DNA from: Climacium dendroides
Taxonomy: Eukaryota; Streptophyta; Bryopsida; Hypnales; Climaciaceae
Direction of reading: 5' to 3'
Assembly: GCA_950106755.1 (NCBI GenBank)
Contig: OX467082.1
Span: 1,612,001 to 1,676,000 of the forward strand
DNA: 64,000 nt
Shown piece after piece: positions 44,988 to 56,592 of the stretch; positions within the stretch are counted from its first letter, which is position 1; each line of letters starts with the position of its first letter. The notes beneath the pieces are model-generated. The model ran no database searches, was not told the DNA's origin, and was given only the letters and a program-made list of their open reading frames with translations. The position numbers were made by a program, and so were the translations under genes.

Positions 44988-47900
44988 TCAAGCTGGAAGC
45001 ATGTACTCTGTATACATAGAGAGGACCACTAACATTAATAATCCTGCCATTGCAGCCCAGTCTCTTGGTTGGATAGACAGTTTCGTGAGAAAGTATATGT
45101 GGTGCTTGACTGGATTACCTCGATAACCCCGTGCGACCATTGCCTGTGAATGGAAGAGAAAACCTTCAGGGGATAAGAAGACTAGAGAGTGAGAAGCATA
45201 CGACTTATAAAAGAGGTTGCAAGTTATTCAATTTCTCAAAACTCTGATAATACCCGAAGAAACAGTTTGGATGAAAAGAATGAGCACCTGAGATATTTGA
45301 TCAGCATGGCTAAACAAGTTCTTGAAAATTCGACCGAAGAGATTAAAGAATGCTGTATCAAAACCAAAAATCAGAGATATAAAATCACTTCAAGTTCCGT
45401 AAACTAAAAAGCAAAATGCTAAATCATCAATCCAGAGATCACAAAAAACAGGTTCAGATAATGGTAAATTTGGTTTTAACCAGTATGCCTTCAGAAACAG
45501 ACAGATACATGAATTTCAACAATTAAGGGGGAAAAAAACTGAGCTTTACGAATTCGCAACTTACTGTCAGCTGTTTCGGATATTCGCAATGACTTCCACC
45601 TGATATTTCTGGCTACAACTCCGACCGCAAGATTTCGTACCTGAATACATAATTTTTTTATAATAACCTTTCAAGGATTGGACGGAAGAAGGTGGCCCCT
45701 ATAGATCTGGATTTACAAAAGACTTGCAGATAAAGCCTATCATGGACTGACTGACCGCATTGGACGTGACCTGTAGAAGAACCCTCTTCACAGTACGATC
45801 ATATCCGTGCTCATGACATTGAACAAATAATAGATAACCACAAAAAGATCGATGGGATGTAAAAATCACATTTACATGATAAGTAAAATTAGTTTGGTTC
45901 TTAACCAATCAAATGCAAGAGACAAAATCTATACCTCGTCAAAAACAATACCAATGAACCGCAGCGACAGCAGCAGAGTAAGAATCAGCTCCTCCACAGG
46001 TGCACCTATGCGTGCGAGTGGTGTCAAGTACCAACGCAAAGCCGCAGCAAGCTGCTCCGGAGTTGTGGTTGTTAAGCAAAGACTCGCGCTTTGAAGTACC
46101 TACATTGAGAAAATGAGAGATTCAACGCTGTAAGTAACTTTAGTAATAGAAAACTAGTATTGAGTTGATCGACAGGATGAAGAAGGCACATATGACAAAT
46201 GATGAATGATTTCTTTTCAAAACCGGCAAAAAAAGACAGACAGATGAAGAACACAAAAAGGTAACGCAGCGCCAAACAAACAGCGTGTGATGACCTGAGA
46301 GTATTACCCTTCACCAAAGATTGATGAACCTTATATAGACACAGTTTTGGCGTCCCTGCCCTCTGCATATTCGTTAGTTAAGAATAGTCTGTCTGTTCAA
46401 AAAGAATGCACTACTTACAGTAAATGACAAACAGGACGCAGCAGCAGCAAGCGAAACTCCCTTTCTTGTCAGCTGAAGAGGACCCAACTTAAGAAGCACA
46501 TATTTGTAACCACCCAGAGCAGCAGGAAGTTTTGGCAGGCCCTCTGCCAAGGGCAAAGGTCTCCGTGCCTGCATCACTGGCGGTACTCCATCTGTCCCCA
46601 AAGCAAGCATAACGAAAAGGAGCCCTGACAGTACAGCCATGCGGCCTAGTTGGTCCTGTCCATGTTCCCCATCCATTCCCCAATTCCAGTCAGAGTCAGA
46701 GTTACTTGCAAAAGCCAAAATGCACTTGGATCTGGCAAGTGATAGGAACTCTATATTAACCTTGAAAACTAAGGTAGAGGATACTTTCTGCGTCACTTCA
46801 AGTATTTTTAACATTCGTAGGAGTGATTTTTGGGAGAACGGTTATAACTCTATGGAGAGATCTTTAGTTACAAGAGTCAATTCTGTTTGATCAAATTTAT
46901 ATTACTATGCGTGAATTCCTTATGCAAGTTCAAAGTGGCAGGGTGTAGAATACTACAAGTGACAGTAGACAACCCCATTTCCATTCAAAGATCAGTGCCA
47001 TACATATTTACCAAATTTGCGCTTACAGCACTTGCTAATAAGTCCAGTCAAATGTACGCATCGATGTTAGTTACAAGGTCCGTCCAGGAGATGGAATCAG
47101 GTTCTAAGGGTTTTAGTATTCTCTACCATGTAGGAAAGAATAACAAAAGCAAAGAGTAGGAAGAGTCGAAACAAACCTGCCAAATTCGCCGTGGAAGCGT
47201 GATTATGGTAGCTAGCGCCAAAAATACAACGATTCCAATCCGAATTACCATGTGTGATCGAGCAGGAAGTACAACTAACGCCAGAAGCCAAGCCTGATTA
47301 CCACCCGCACTGTGCCCATAAAAACCTTGACAGACTCAGAAACTCATCACATATAATACACAGCTTAGCACAGTTTTGGAGAGTGAACTATGCGAAGATG
47401 TCGCGATACATCTACTTGTAGTGTACCTCGTGATGGAGACAGTAGTAGTATTGAGGACCCGTCATGCAACCAGGCATTCTGTACGGTATGCAAGGGGTAT
47501 CCTATAAATATAGAGGACTCTAGTGTATTTTCATAAAAATTTCATTAGTCCCTAAATGGGACAGCCTGCACAGCCAGGCGGCTGTTGCAACCTTACCGCA
47601 AACTCAATTGATGAAGTAATACTGAAAACTAACAAACCTGTGAAGCTTGAATAGAGATTAAGGATCAAAGTGAAGGTGGTGAAATAGGTTAGAGAATTAC
47701 CTGCTTGACGCGTGGGTCAAGGGTATGCAAGGGAGTGACAGGGGAAGGTATGTACTGTGCAATGGGTGCAGAGCTTGCTCCTGCCACCATTCTCATAATC
47801 CTCTCGCCCAGGGGCTCCTGTCGCCTCCTCGCATTCTTGAGCACCCACATACGAAGTCGATCACTTGCACTCTCCTCTATAGAATCATTTCTTCCAGCTT

Positions 47901-48159
47901 CACATACAACAAGGGGAAGCCCTCGTCTCGATTGATTCCACAGTCTACTACTGGGATTCTTTCCAAGCAGAAATTGGTAATCGTTGAACCTTGAGAACGG
48001 GGCAACGAAGGAGCTAGTTTGAGGCCGAGACTTCAACCCTAAACCTAGACCACACATTCCCCCGTTCACCCGACTGTTGACAGGCCAGAGGTTTTCATGA
48101 AATCGAATATGGACAGGAGGCCCGGACAAAGGCGTCATGACCAACATCGCGGCTACCAT
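44988..48159 (-). CDS. ABCI12: Chloroplast ECF-type transporter T component (ABCI12/CbiQ family)
   Basis: Seven exons join in frame to 424 residues: 47701-48159, 47177-47293, 46419-46655, 45935-46099, 45565-45640, 45288-45352, 44988-45143. CbiQ-family proteins are the membrane scaffold that couples substrate-binding and ATPase subunits in energy-coupling-factor importers; plant ABCI12 is a chloroplast envelope protein linked to divalent cation homeostasis. The sequence follows Arabidopsis ABCI12 throughout: IAQYIPSPVTPLHTLDPRVK, LPARSHMVIRIG, LSGLLFVMLALGTDGVPP, YKYVLLKLGPLQLTRKG, TTTPEQLAAALRWYLTPL, LTLLLSLRFIGIVFDE and QAMVARGYRG. The last two blocks hold the family's conserved cytoplasmic Ala-Arg-Gly region. 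About 130 N-terminal residues, rich in Ser/Arg/Pro, look like a transit peptide. All introns are GT-AG. The frame ends …EYMLPA at 44988. Confidence 0.92.
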
Positions 48160-48191
48160 TATTGTAATGTGGGCAACAGGAACAGAAACAT
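48159..48191 (-). promoter_or_regulatory. Upstream ORF overlapping the ABCI12 start codon
   Basis: A 10-codon frame (MFLFLLPTLQ) begins at 48191. Its TAA stop shares one A with the ABCI12 ATG, in the arrangement TAATG. If transcription starts above 48191, ribosomes would have to reinitiate or scan past it. The sequence is clear; the regulatory role is inferred. Confidence 0.45.
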
Positions 48192-48199
48192 GAGGAGTA

Positions 48200-48215
48200 A
48201 AACCCTAAACCCTAA
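48200..48215. promoter_or_regulatory. Telo-box upstream of ABCI12
   Basis: AAACCCTAAACCCTAA lies 40-55 bp upstream of the ABCI12 start codon. Telo-boxes (AAACCCTAA) are a known element near the starts of plant genes for translation and organelle biogenesis. A single 'aaccctaaacc' also occurs inside the first exon near 48035. Confidence 0.5.
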
Positions 48216-50107
48216 GTTTACATATAGGGTTGCGGTTCCAAAGAATTATTATGACAAAACGTCCGGTTCTAATATATCCGATTAAATTCGCAAATTCTCC
48301 AGCGTCTGTCACTATTTACGATTCAAGTGCGTCCAACCCCACGCAATCCATATAAATGAAGGTCATGATATTGCTCCCCAATGAACTCTCCTAAAATGGG
48401 CCCACCATCACCACCAATCGCACCAACATAAATCCCATTTTGTGCAAATTGTCTCAATTCTCAATTCTCCATTGCACACTAACTTCCATTTGAAGTCGAG
48501 TACTCCTGCGAGATTGAACACACAGTGCAATGAATCCACCAACGTGCAACGAGTAATTCCAGTAAATAATGGACATCCACCAAACAAGCCACTTACGGTG
48601 GATGCTTCTTACGAATATGAAGCAGGGTTTGTTTTTTTTCTGGTGATTTGTAGCTACTGTCAGACGATTTTAGCCTATCTGAACTAATCCCTCCATAAAT
48701 GCGCCACTAGTGTGAGGGCATGCAAGCCTCTACTGTTAAAAAAACAAACTGATATGAAGATTACGAACGGGTGGTTCAATTCCTTTGGAACAAAAAACCT
48801 AAGCACAAGAGGAGCTGTTATAGCAATGCAAATTTGAGCGAGTGACTTACCGTGGAAGAGCGCAAGTTCGAAAATTGCATACTCAAAATCTCAATGCAGG
48901 TGAGCGAGCTTGGAAGCGCGTGTTCCGGTGTGGAATTCAAGTGTTCCGCCTGAATCTTGTGCACAAGGTCTTAGCAAAATGTGGCACAGCGGTTGTAATA
49001 TTAAGGTACGAGAATTGGCCGAGTTTCCCTTTTCTGCGAGAGTGATGACGGATTTTCGTTTCTTCCAGTCTGTCTGTTATGTTTTTCATCCAAACTCCTG
49101 ATTCCCTCAGCCCCACCCGTCATATAACTTGGATGAACTGTTAAGAGGCGCCTCCAAAACAACCCGTCCTATAAAATGGATGGCCTCTTAGGAGGAGCAA
49201 GCCAAAAATGCTCTGCAACTGGCAAAATGACCTCAATTTACAGGGCAGCCAGCCTGCAGTTGGCAAAACAAGAAGCGACAAGAGGCGCAAAGGTTGGCAG
49301 AGGTTTGGGGCTCTTGTTCTTTCACTCTGTTTTCGCGTTTTTCACTATGGCAATTACTATCTGCGTTGCAATTTTGCTCTCTCTATTTACTCCCAGTAAT
49401 TGATGTGAGTCGTCACACTAAAGGGTATGACACCATGGGTGGGGCAAACCTAGTAGCCTAGCTGCCAAACCCGATGAAGCCCCTATCTTTGTAGGTCAAG
49501 GCTGCCTACATTTTGCAAGACGAGTGGCTTTGCTCTCATAGGCTCACACTAACAACCATTCAGATTTTTTGGTCTGATTTCAACAAAGTCTACTTTTGAC
49601 GCTATCCATTTGGGATTCCACTTGGATTACAAGAATTACACTAAGTCTATAAAACTCAATCATAGGGGAGACTCTATACTATCTAAGAGCCTATTTCCAT
49701 TGGTATTGAGCATAGGCAAAGAGGAGAAAAAAACTCTGAAATCTTGATATGGCATACAATTTTGAAAGCAAACTCCGATTTAGGATACAAAAGGTTCAGG
49801 AATTTTTTCAACATTTGTGGAGTTGGAGGCTACAGGTTCAAGCTTGAATCCCTTCAACCCTCCAATGCAAATGGGCTTCAATAAGTAGGCCACGTGGATA
49901 TTCTTATTATGGAATGCAAGAATCGGAGTTTAAATAATATATGGTTGGAGGAAGAAAAGATTGAGTTCTTTTGTAGAATGATTATAATAGTTCATCCTTT
50001 TTGTAGAATGATTATAATAGTTCATCCTTTTAAAGAAATCCAAAAATGTGAACCAAGGTTGGTTGTTTTCTAGTGTTTTCTTATACAAGAATATGTTTGT
50101 TGAATAT
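48216..50107. other. No gene assigned; one doubtful small ORF
   Basis: From 48216 to about 49430 the DNA is less AT-rich than average and mostly unique. A 75-codon plus-strand ORF (49176-49403) starts with ATG and ends in a hydrophobic segment (FAFFTMAITICVAILLSLF), but it has no recognised relative and no introns to test. I do not call it a gene. From 49430 on there is only AT-rich DNA, with a short duplication (tgtagaatgattataatagt) near 49970-50020. Confidence 0.4.
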
Positions 50108-50755
50108 TTAACATTTAAAGTCCTAAGGCCTTTATTCAGTCAAGAAGAACTCAAAATTGCCAATTCTATTGCATTCATCTAAGGAAAAAAATATAATTGA
50201 AGAACCTTGTACTTCACTTGTCTCAAATCATGTGGTAATAATTTTATAAAGTTTGACCATACAAATTAGAAGATACTAGCATTCAAAGTTGGAAATTCTA
50301 TTTTTTTGAATATAGGCCTGCAATTTTAGATGACTTTGACCACCATTTGTGGAAAAAAATTGCACTATAGACTTTGAAATGACTCCTACAAGTCATTTTT
50401 TCAAGAAGATGCTCTCATTGTCCAAAAAATAAGATTGTCCACAACTTTCACATAACAAACCCAAATGGAATGAATCAAAACTTCCCATATAAATAAAATT
50501 ACAATCTTTGAAAAACAATTTTTTTCTTAAATTTGTGGGAGGAAGTTTTTGTCTACCACACCAAAAAAAGGACTTTTTGTGCCATAACTTTTGCTCTCAT
50601 GCATTGATTGAAATAAAAAAAATTATACTTCTTGAAAGCTAATGCATTTTTTATGTTTACAAAGAGTTTTAAAAATCATGATGAATATTGAGGTTATAAG
50701 AGCTGCCTAAGATCCATTTTATCTCCCAAGGGGACAATTAGACTTTAGGGGTTAA
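50108..50755. mobile_element. Family A element, 648 bp
   Basis: Left end TTAACATTTAAAGTCC (eroded), right end …agactttaggggttaa, with TTAA at both borders. Contains the conserved block ggaatgaatcaaaacttccc and the subterminal 'caaggggacaa' palindrome arm. Confidence 0.65.
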
Positions 50756-51399
50756 ATGCAACATTCTAAATGTTATTTAAAATGTGTTTTATAGATGATT
50801 TGGATAGTTTAAATTTTTATGTAATGTTTGGATGGTAGAAATGGGTGTGATGCCTTTGAGACATACTATTCAAACTTTGAGTTTCCCAACCATAATTTGT
50901 TGTATTTGGTAAGAGATTTAGATATTTTTGAATTTTTGAATTGACAAATTTTGATGAATATCTATCATTACAAAATGTGAATTCTATAAATTATTTGGCA
51001 TGGATTATGAATGGGTAGTTTGTGACGCACTTCCGTGTAGTAGTGTATAAATGCATAGTAGATCTAAGCAAAATTTTGATAATTATTTTGGTTAAAGCAT
51101 TTGTAAGGAGAGAGTCAAGGGGAGATTGTGTGTTCTTGCGGGTGGTCTTCAAAGTTTCTTGCATTCATTAAGGTAATTTCAACAAATACTTTGGTCCAGC
51201 TATAAATTTATAGATAATCTAACTATAAAAAAAAATGCAACCCTATCATCAAGGTAGTCAATCAAAAAATTATTAGATTTGTGGATGAATCAATAAAAAA
51301 AATTATCAATTTTTTAGATGAATTTGTGCACTCTTCAATCATATAGTTTTTTTCAATTGTCATTCATTGGAACTTTTAGTAATCCATGTCCTTCTTGGG
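50756..51399. other. No gene seen
   Basis: AT-rich spacer between two family A elements. Confidence 0.35.
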
Positions 51400-52347
51400 T
51401 TAATCCCTAAAGGACCAAGTGTCCATTCAACAAACTCAAGAAATATTAGGTAGCTTCCTACAAAGTCCTTTTTGGTCGAATGTTCATGAAATTTGGACAC
51501 AATGTGTGAACATGTACCTCCTTGGTGAAAAAACAATTTTTTTTTCCAATCAAGTGCCCGGATCAAAAGTTATACTTCTCTAAACTTTTTGGATAGCTCA
51601 TGCAATTTGAAAATCATTGGAGAATCTATTGTAAGAAAGATCATCAACTTTTGAAATTTGGCATGTATGCAATTAATAAAATATGGCATACAACTGTCCA
51701 AGAAAAAAAAATTGGAATCCTCAAACCTCATTCTAAGAGGAGTCAAACTTTGTTAGCTATGTTGGGGTCGTTTCAAGAAAAAACATTTCTTCTAACTCCA
51801 AGTCCTACTATCTTGCAATTTGTGAAGTCAAAATTCTTGAATTTTTTTTCATATATTCCAAATGTTTGTCTCTAATTTTTTTATCATTTGTATTTCAAAT
51901 AAAAAATTTCCTCATTGCACAAGAAATCTTAAGAAATGAATCATGTATTACCAATTCACTTAACTTCCTTGGACTGCAGGGTGATTTAGTATAAGCTAAA
52001 TATCTTAGTTGCTTCTAAATTTTTTCATAAGTGAATCTAACATCATATACTTATGAATGTTTTAAATCCACATTTATGTGTAAAGCAAAAACTTTACTCC
52101 AAAAGGACCCAAAGTCTGCTAACCCTATTTTTTCACAAGTGAATCTCACTTCAAATGTTATAATCTTTCAATCTGTGTTGTCAAATAGGCTGAAATTTTT
52201 TCTACACTTAGGTCGAGTACTTTATTTCAATTTTGTATGGTTGAAGTTTCAAAAAAGAGTTTTGATTTTTGTTTGTGAATAGCATACCAAAAAATTGCAT
52301 TTTTTGACAATGTTTCTATAAAAAAAATTCAATCCTTTAGGGGTTAA
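51400..52347. mobile_element. Family A element, 948 bp, divergent interior
   Basis: Begins TTAATCCCTAAAGGACCAAG and ends …aatcctttaggggttaa. The interior differs from the other long copies but matches the fragment at 26860-27330, so at least two interior subfamilies use the same termini. Confidence 0.65.
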
Positions 52348-54454
52348 GAATGCAGAATTTTTTGCTGAGTTAGATTCTATAGTAGTGTTTCTGATTTCTT
52401 TTGTAATTTCCCATAAAATTATTGTAATTAAAAAAATGTGCTTAGAATATCAAATTTAGATGTGGTTAACATGCCTTTCAAACCTAGGTTCAAAAATAAT
52501 GCTTATTTTATTCCTTCGGAGAGAGCATTAAAGGAGTCTAGTCAAAAAGACATGTTGTAATTTTTGAAAAATCATTATTTAAGAAAATTATGGAAAAAAT
52601 AATTCTTTCTATTTTCATGACTTTGCACAATTGTATGTATTTGCATAGTTCATCTTTCCATTTTTCTTTGGCAAAATGTACATATCTCAAAAAAATCAAT
52701 TTGATGAGTTGATTTAAAATTTAATTGGAAACCCATTTAAAAAATCAAGAAAAAAAATCTCAAATACAAAAAGTTTTTTTTTGACCAACTTACCAAGTTG
52801 AGAAAAAAAAAAGCTAAATTCAACGTAACTTTGTAACCGTTAATCCATATTATTAAATATATAAAATAAATTTTAAAACAAAAATTTATTTTTAAAAAAG
52901 GAAATTTCTCCCATTGGTGTCTATTAGAAAATAGTAGTATCATTGTAATAGAATGATAATGTTCAAACTAAACCATATTTTTTAAATATTCAAATTTTCA
53001 AATTTTCAAATTTCAATTCAGAGATTAGAGACTATAATTGATGTGCTTTATTTCAATAATAGTTCAACTAAAATTCTATGTAGATCCTATGGCAACCAAA
53101 ATTGAGAACTATAATAACAAGCTAGAAGTTTTGAAGTTGCAAAAATACACTACATTGTAATTTTTTGGATTAAACAAATTTAATTGCAAAAAAGTGAATA
53201 AATACCACAATGAGCAATGAGGGAATATCCACCTGAAAATACATTCAAGAAACTATTGTGAGAAAATTCAATGAATTTTTTCACTCCACATTCTACCTTT
53301 AAAATTATCCAAAGAACACAAAGTTCTTTAACAAAGTATCTATGGTTGATCTTAGGAGGACCCTGAGACCCTAAAGCGGTCATTAGATGACTTTCAAAAT
53401 TATAATGGAAATAAAAAGTACACCTATTGGTCTATAAATTGGATCATTTTTGGCAAAATACATTGGTGATAGGTCTTATATGCCACATTTAACTCCTTTT
53501 AAACTATTCAATGAATTTTGAACAAAACATTTGGAGATTTCCGAATAATAGCATTTATAGCTTCTCAAAATATCAATATCATTTATGGATTGAAAGATGA
53601 ATTTATAGCTTCTCAAAATCTACTCTACAATTTTTTTAACGAACTTCTAATGTGATATTTTCTTCAAGATTTAGTGTATTTCAAGCTCATTTCTAAGAGC
53701 CCTCAATACTACAAAAGTCAAGATTGCAATGAACACCCTTGCACAAAATCTTGAATAGAAAAAACATAATCAATCATTTTCAAAATTGAATTATTGTTGT
53801 TAAAACTAGCCTTGAAAAAGAATTTTACAGAAATACAAAATACTAAAAATAGCAACCTAGTTAGATTTCATTTAACTTCAAAATATCATCAACACCCAAA
53901 TTGGTTGCCTTGGGCATTTAGGGGTTAAGTTCACATTACACTATGTTAGTGGATGTGGCCAATGGATGACCACATTGGCTTTTGGTCACATTCACCTCTT
54001 TCACTCTTTGCATTTTATTACAAAATCGCAGAAAATGTCTCACAGCTTTACAAGATCAATGTCTTTCTGCTGCCATTTTACCATTTATGACAACAATTCA
54101 AACCCAACTAAGCTTGACTGTAGGCCGAGTTGAATGTGTGCAAAATATTCCAAGAGCTCAAGTGTGAGAACTGCGAAGATCGTGACACGGAACACAAAGC
54201 TGTGCAGCAGGAACATCATTTATTTAGTGCAAGTGTGGAGTACTTTGCATTGTAACCCCGCTCACGAATTTATTAAGTTTAGTAGTGGATGTGCATCTCC
54301 GACTGGGGCGGGGCACACAAGTGACACAACCGCACTCAAGTCCTGTCTGAGTGGGTGTCGGTGTTCTATTCTTTGGGAATGGAATTCGGTTTCGTTTGTT
54401 TAAAAAAAGAAAGGAAAAAAAAAGTGGATGTGTTTGCACCAAGTCAGGACTACG
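52348..54454. other. AT-rich, no gene; possible family A right end
   Basis: A right-type end (…catttaggggttaa) occurs at 53916-53928 without a clear left partner. Near 54290-54420 the sequence (…gagtgggtgtcggtgttc… then an A-rich tail) looks like the 3' end of a LINE or SINE. No credible gene. Confidence 0.4.
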
Positions 54455-54681
54455 TTAACCCATAAACCATGCTGCAGCCATTTTCTGGTCAATGAATGAC
54501 AAAGAATCTTTGTGTGTAAGACAGAAGTGCAACTATTCATCCTCAGAATTTTGCATGAAAAGGGGAGGTTTTGTATAGTAGTTTGACTTCCAATAAGTGC
54601 TTTAGGATTTTTTTTATAAAACCAACTATTCACACAAATGCCAAAAGGAATGATTTCCACGGTCATATGTCTATCCTTTAA
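54455..54681. mobile_element. Family B MITE
   Basis: Left border gttaacccataaacc; interior tgacaaagaatctttgtg and gtgcaactattcatcctcag as in the copy at 4443-4678; right border near ctatcctttaa. The right terminus is eroded. Confidence 0.5.
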
Positions 54682-54689
54682 CCCTTGAA

Positions 54690-56592
54690 GGTTGAACCGG
54701 TTTGGATTACTTCATCATTCATGAGCCAAACTTGGTGCTGCCAAAGCAAGGAAAAGGATGGCATTGGGTTAATTAATCTAATTGATGCCTTAATTGAATT
54801 CTTGGCTACGTGGGTGGTTAAGTCTTGTGAACCTAACCAATCCAGTCTTCACATCTTCCTCCGATATAGGCTTTTATGCTTCCAGCCTTACGGCAGAGGC
54901 AAGTGGGCACGAAGTATGAAATTTTTCACTATCCCAAGATTCTAAGCTAAACACAGTTCGAAGACATGGAATCAAGCTTGTATGGCATGGAAAAAACTAG
55001 TAGGGGAGTTGATGATTGGTCCCCCTAGTACTCCAAAGGAATTATAGAATGAGTTTTTATGGTGGTCTATACTCTTAGGACAAATTGGGCCAGGATTCTC
55101 TAGGAATAGAGCTGCAAAACTACATTTTGCCGGTATGTGAAGGATTCGCGACACATGCATTGGTAGGCAATTTCTAACTTGCGACGAAGTAGCAAGTAAA
55201 TTTAGATTATTGTCGGATGAGTTTGAGGCTTGGGAAGCAACGATTCGAGCTATACAACGCGTATGGGGTATACTCTTGGGTAACTCTTCTCCCGTACCGG
55301 TTGTAGGGGAGTGGCTAGATTGCTTCACAAACAACTTTGATACTACACCAAATTAAGTGATACAAGTCCGGAGCAACTCCAATTTGGAGGTGGGCGGCCC
55401 AGCTAGAGATTGATACATTCTTGGCACTTTACGAGTGTGGAAAGTGAGAGCTTCATTTGGAACCTTAGCTCAACGTTGCTTCTATAACTTTGAAGAGCTT
55501 GAAATGGAACATTCCTCCCATACATTTGGTGCTTTCCCAAGAGTACGAGTGAATATAGTACAACAAGGCTCTAGGAAAGGTGAGATACTTTTTTTCTTTG
55601 GGCGGACTGCGAGTCTTGACTAAGAGCCACAGAGGTTTACATGGTCAAGAAGTTAGGGCCCAGTCTCCTTCCTTGATTATACTGCTAAGCTCAGTCATGA
55701 GATTCTAAAGAGTAAACATGTGATACCTTACATTGTTGAAAATAAGTGGCAAAGGGTCCTACTTCTTTCCTAACGCTTAAGGTGGAACACAGTTTAGGTA
55801 AAGACCTGCACGCCTAAAGAAGCATGGCTTCTATGGCTAGTTTGGCACCAAGCAGTGGCGGTTAATGCTTGACAAGGCAAAATCCACCATGCAGTCGATA
55901 CCAACTGTCTAGTGTATCTTTCTAGGGCACATGAATCCGTCTTGCATAGGTTTTGGGAGTGCACTTCTATCCAATGAGGTTGGCAATGGAGAATTCATAT
56001 TATGAATACTCTTGTTACCAACAAGGAGGCTAGGGGTCCATGGCAACCTCTTACTTGGAAACAAAGAATTTTTTCTGATTGCATTCTTCGTAAGTTCAAC
56101 CCCATGAATAGTATTTGGGTGGTACTACATATTGTGATCTTTTGGACCTTGTGGATAGAAAAAATGATGCGGCCTTCTACAACATCAAGTGGCATCTAGT
56201 TAAGCTTCTACAACAGGTCTAGTTGGGGCTTATTGATTATGGGTGGATGGAGTGGGATGTTGTTCTTTGTCTTCAAGAGTGTGGAGCTAATAGTAGTGAC
56301 AAGGCTTGAAAGAGGTTTGATAAGAAGTGTCTATGAAATGAGTTGTTTGATGTGATGGTGGGAGATACGCCTCGGTGGATCTTAGCCGACCCGTGCGTTG
56401 AGTTTGTCTTCCAACCCCCATAGGTTGGGCAGTTTCTCTTTCGAGCAGTTCTCACTGCTAGACTTGTGCTTGGCTTGTAGTTTTATAGTGTTTCTTTTGC
56501 TTTGTTCACTTGCAACCCCCAGGCTGCTTGCAACTAGGTTTTTGTTCTCCTTTTCTTGCAGTAAAGATCAACATCTATTTGTGTAAAAAAAA
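54690..56592 (+). pseudogene. 5'-truncated, decayed LINE (reverse transcriptase C-terminal part, zf-RVT)
   Basis: Plus-strand blocks broken by stops and shifts read as the end of a plant non-LTR retrotransposon ORF2. They include GIGLINLIDALIEFLATWVV (usual form 'GGLGL.NP…ALLAKW'), FLTCDEVASKF, EILFFFG, the zf-RVT-like LSRAHESVLHRFWECTS, PWQPLTWKQRIFSDC and IVIFWTLWIEK. The sequence ends in a short A-tract after 'tctatttgtgt' at about 56584-56592. Endonuclease and catalytic RT domains are absent, as expected for a 5'-truncated insertion. Minus-strand open frames here are shadows. Confidence 0.7.

Noticed and set aside
45699..45908. Minus-strand frame VTSNAVSQSMIGF as an ABCI12 exon
   Set aside because: It has a possible acceptor and loosely resembles the family, but exon 4 (…GIVFDE) joins directly and in frame to VRNLAVGVVARN at 45565-45640 as in Arabidopsis ABCI12; this frame lies within the intron.
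49176..49403. 75-codon ORF with a hydrophobic C-terminus
   Set aside because: Starts with ATG, but has no recognised relative, a TATA-like string directly at its start and no other support.
54972..55334. 120-codon minus-strand ORF
   Set aside because: Antisense to the plus-strand LINE remnant.
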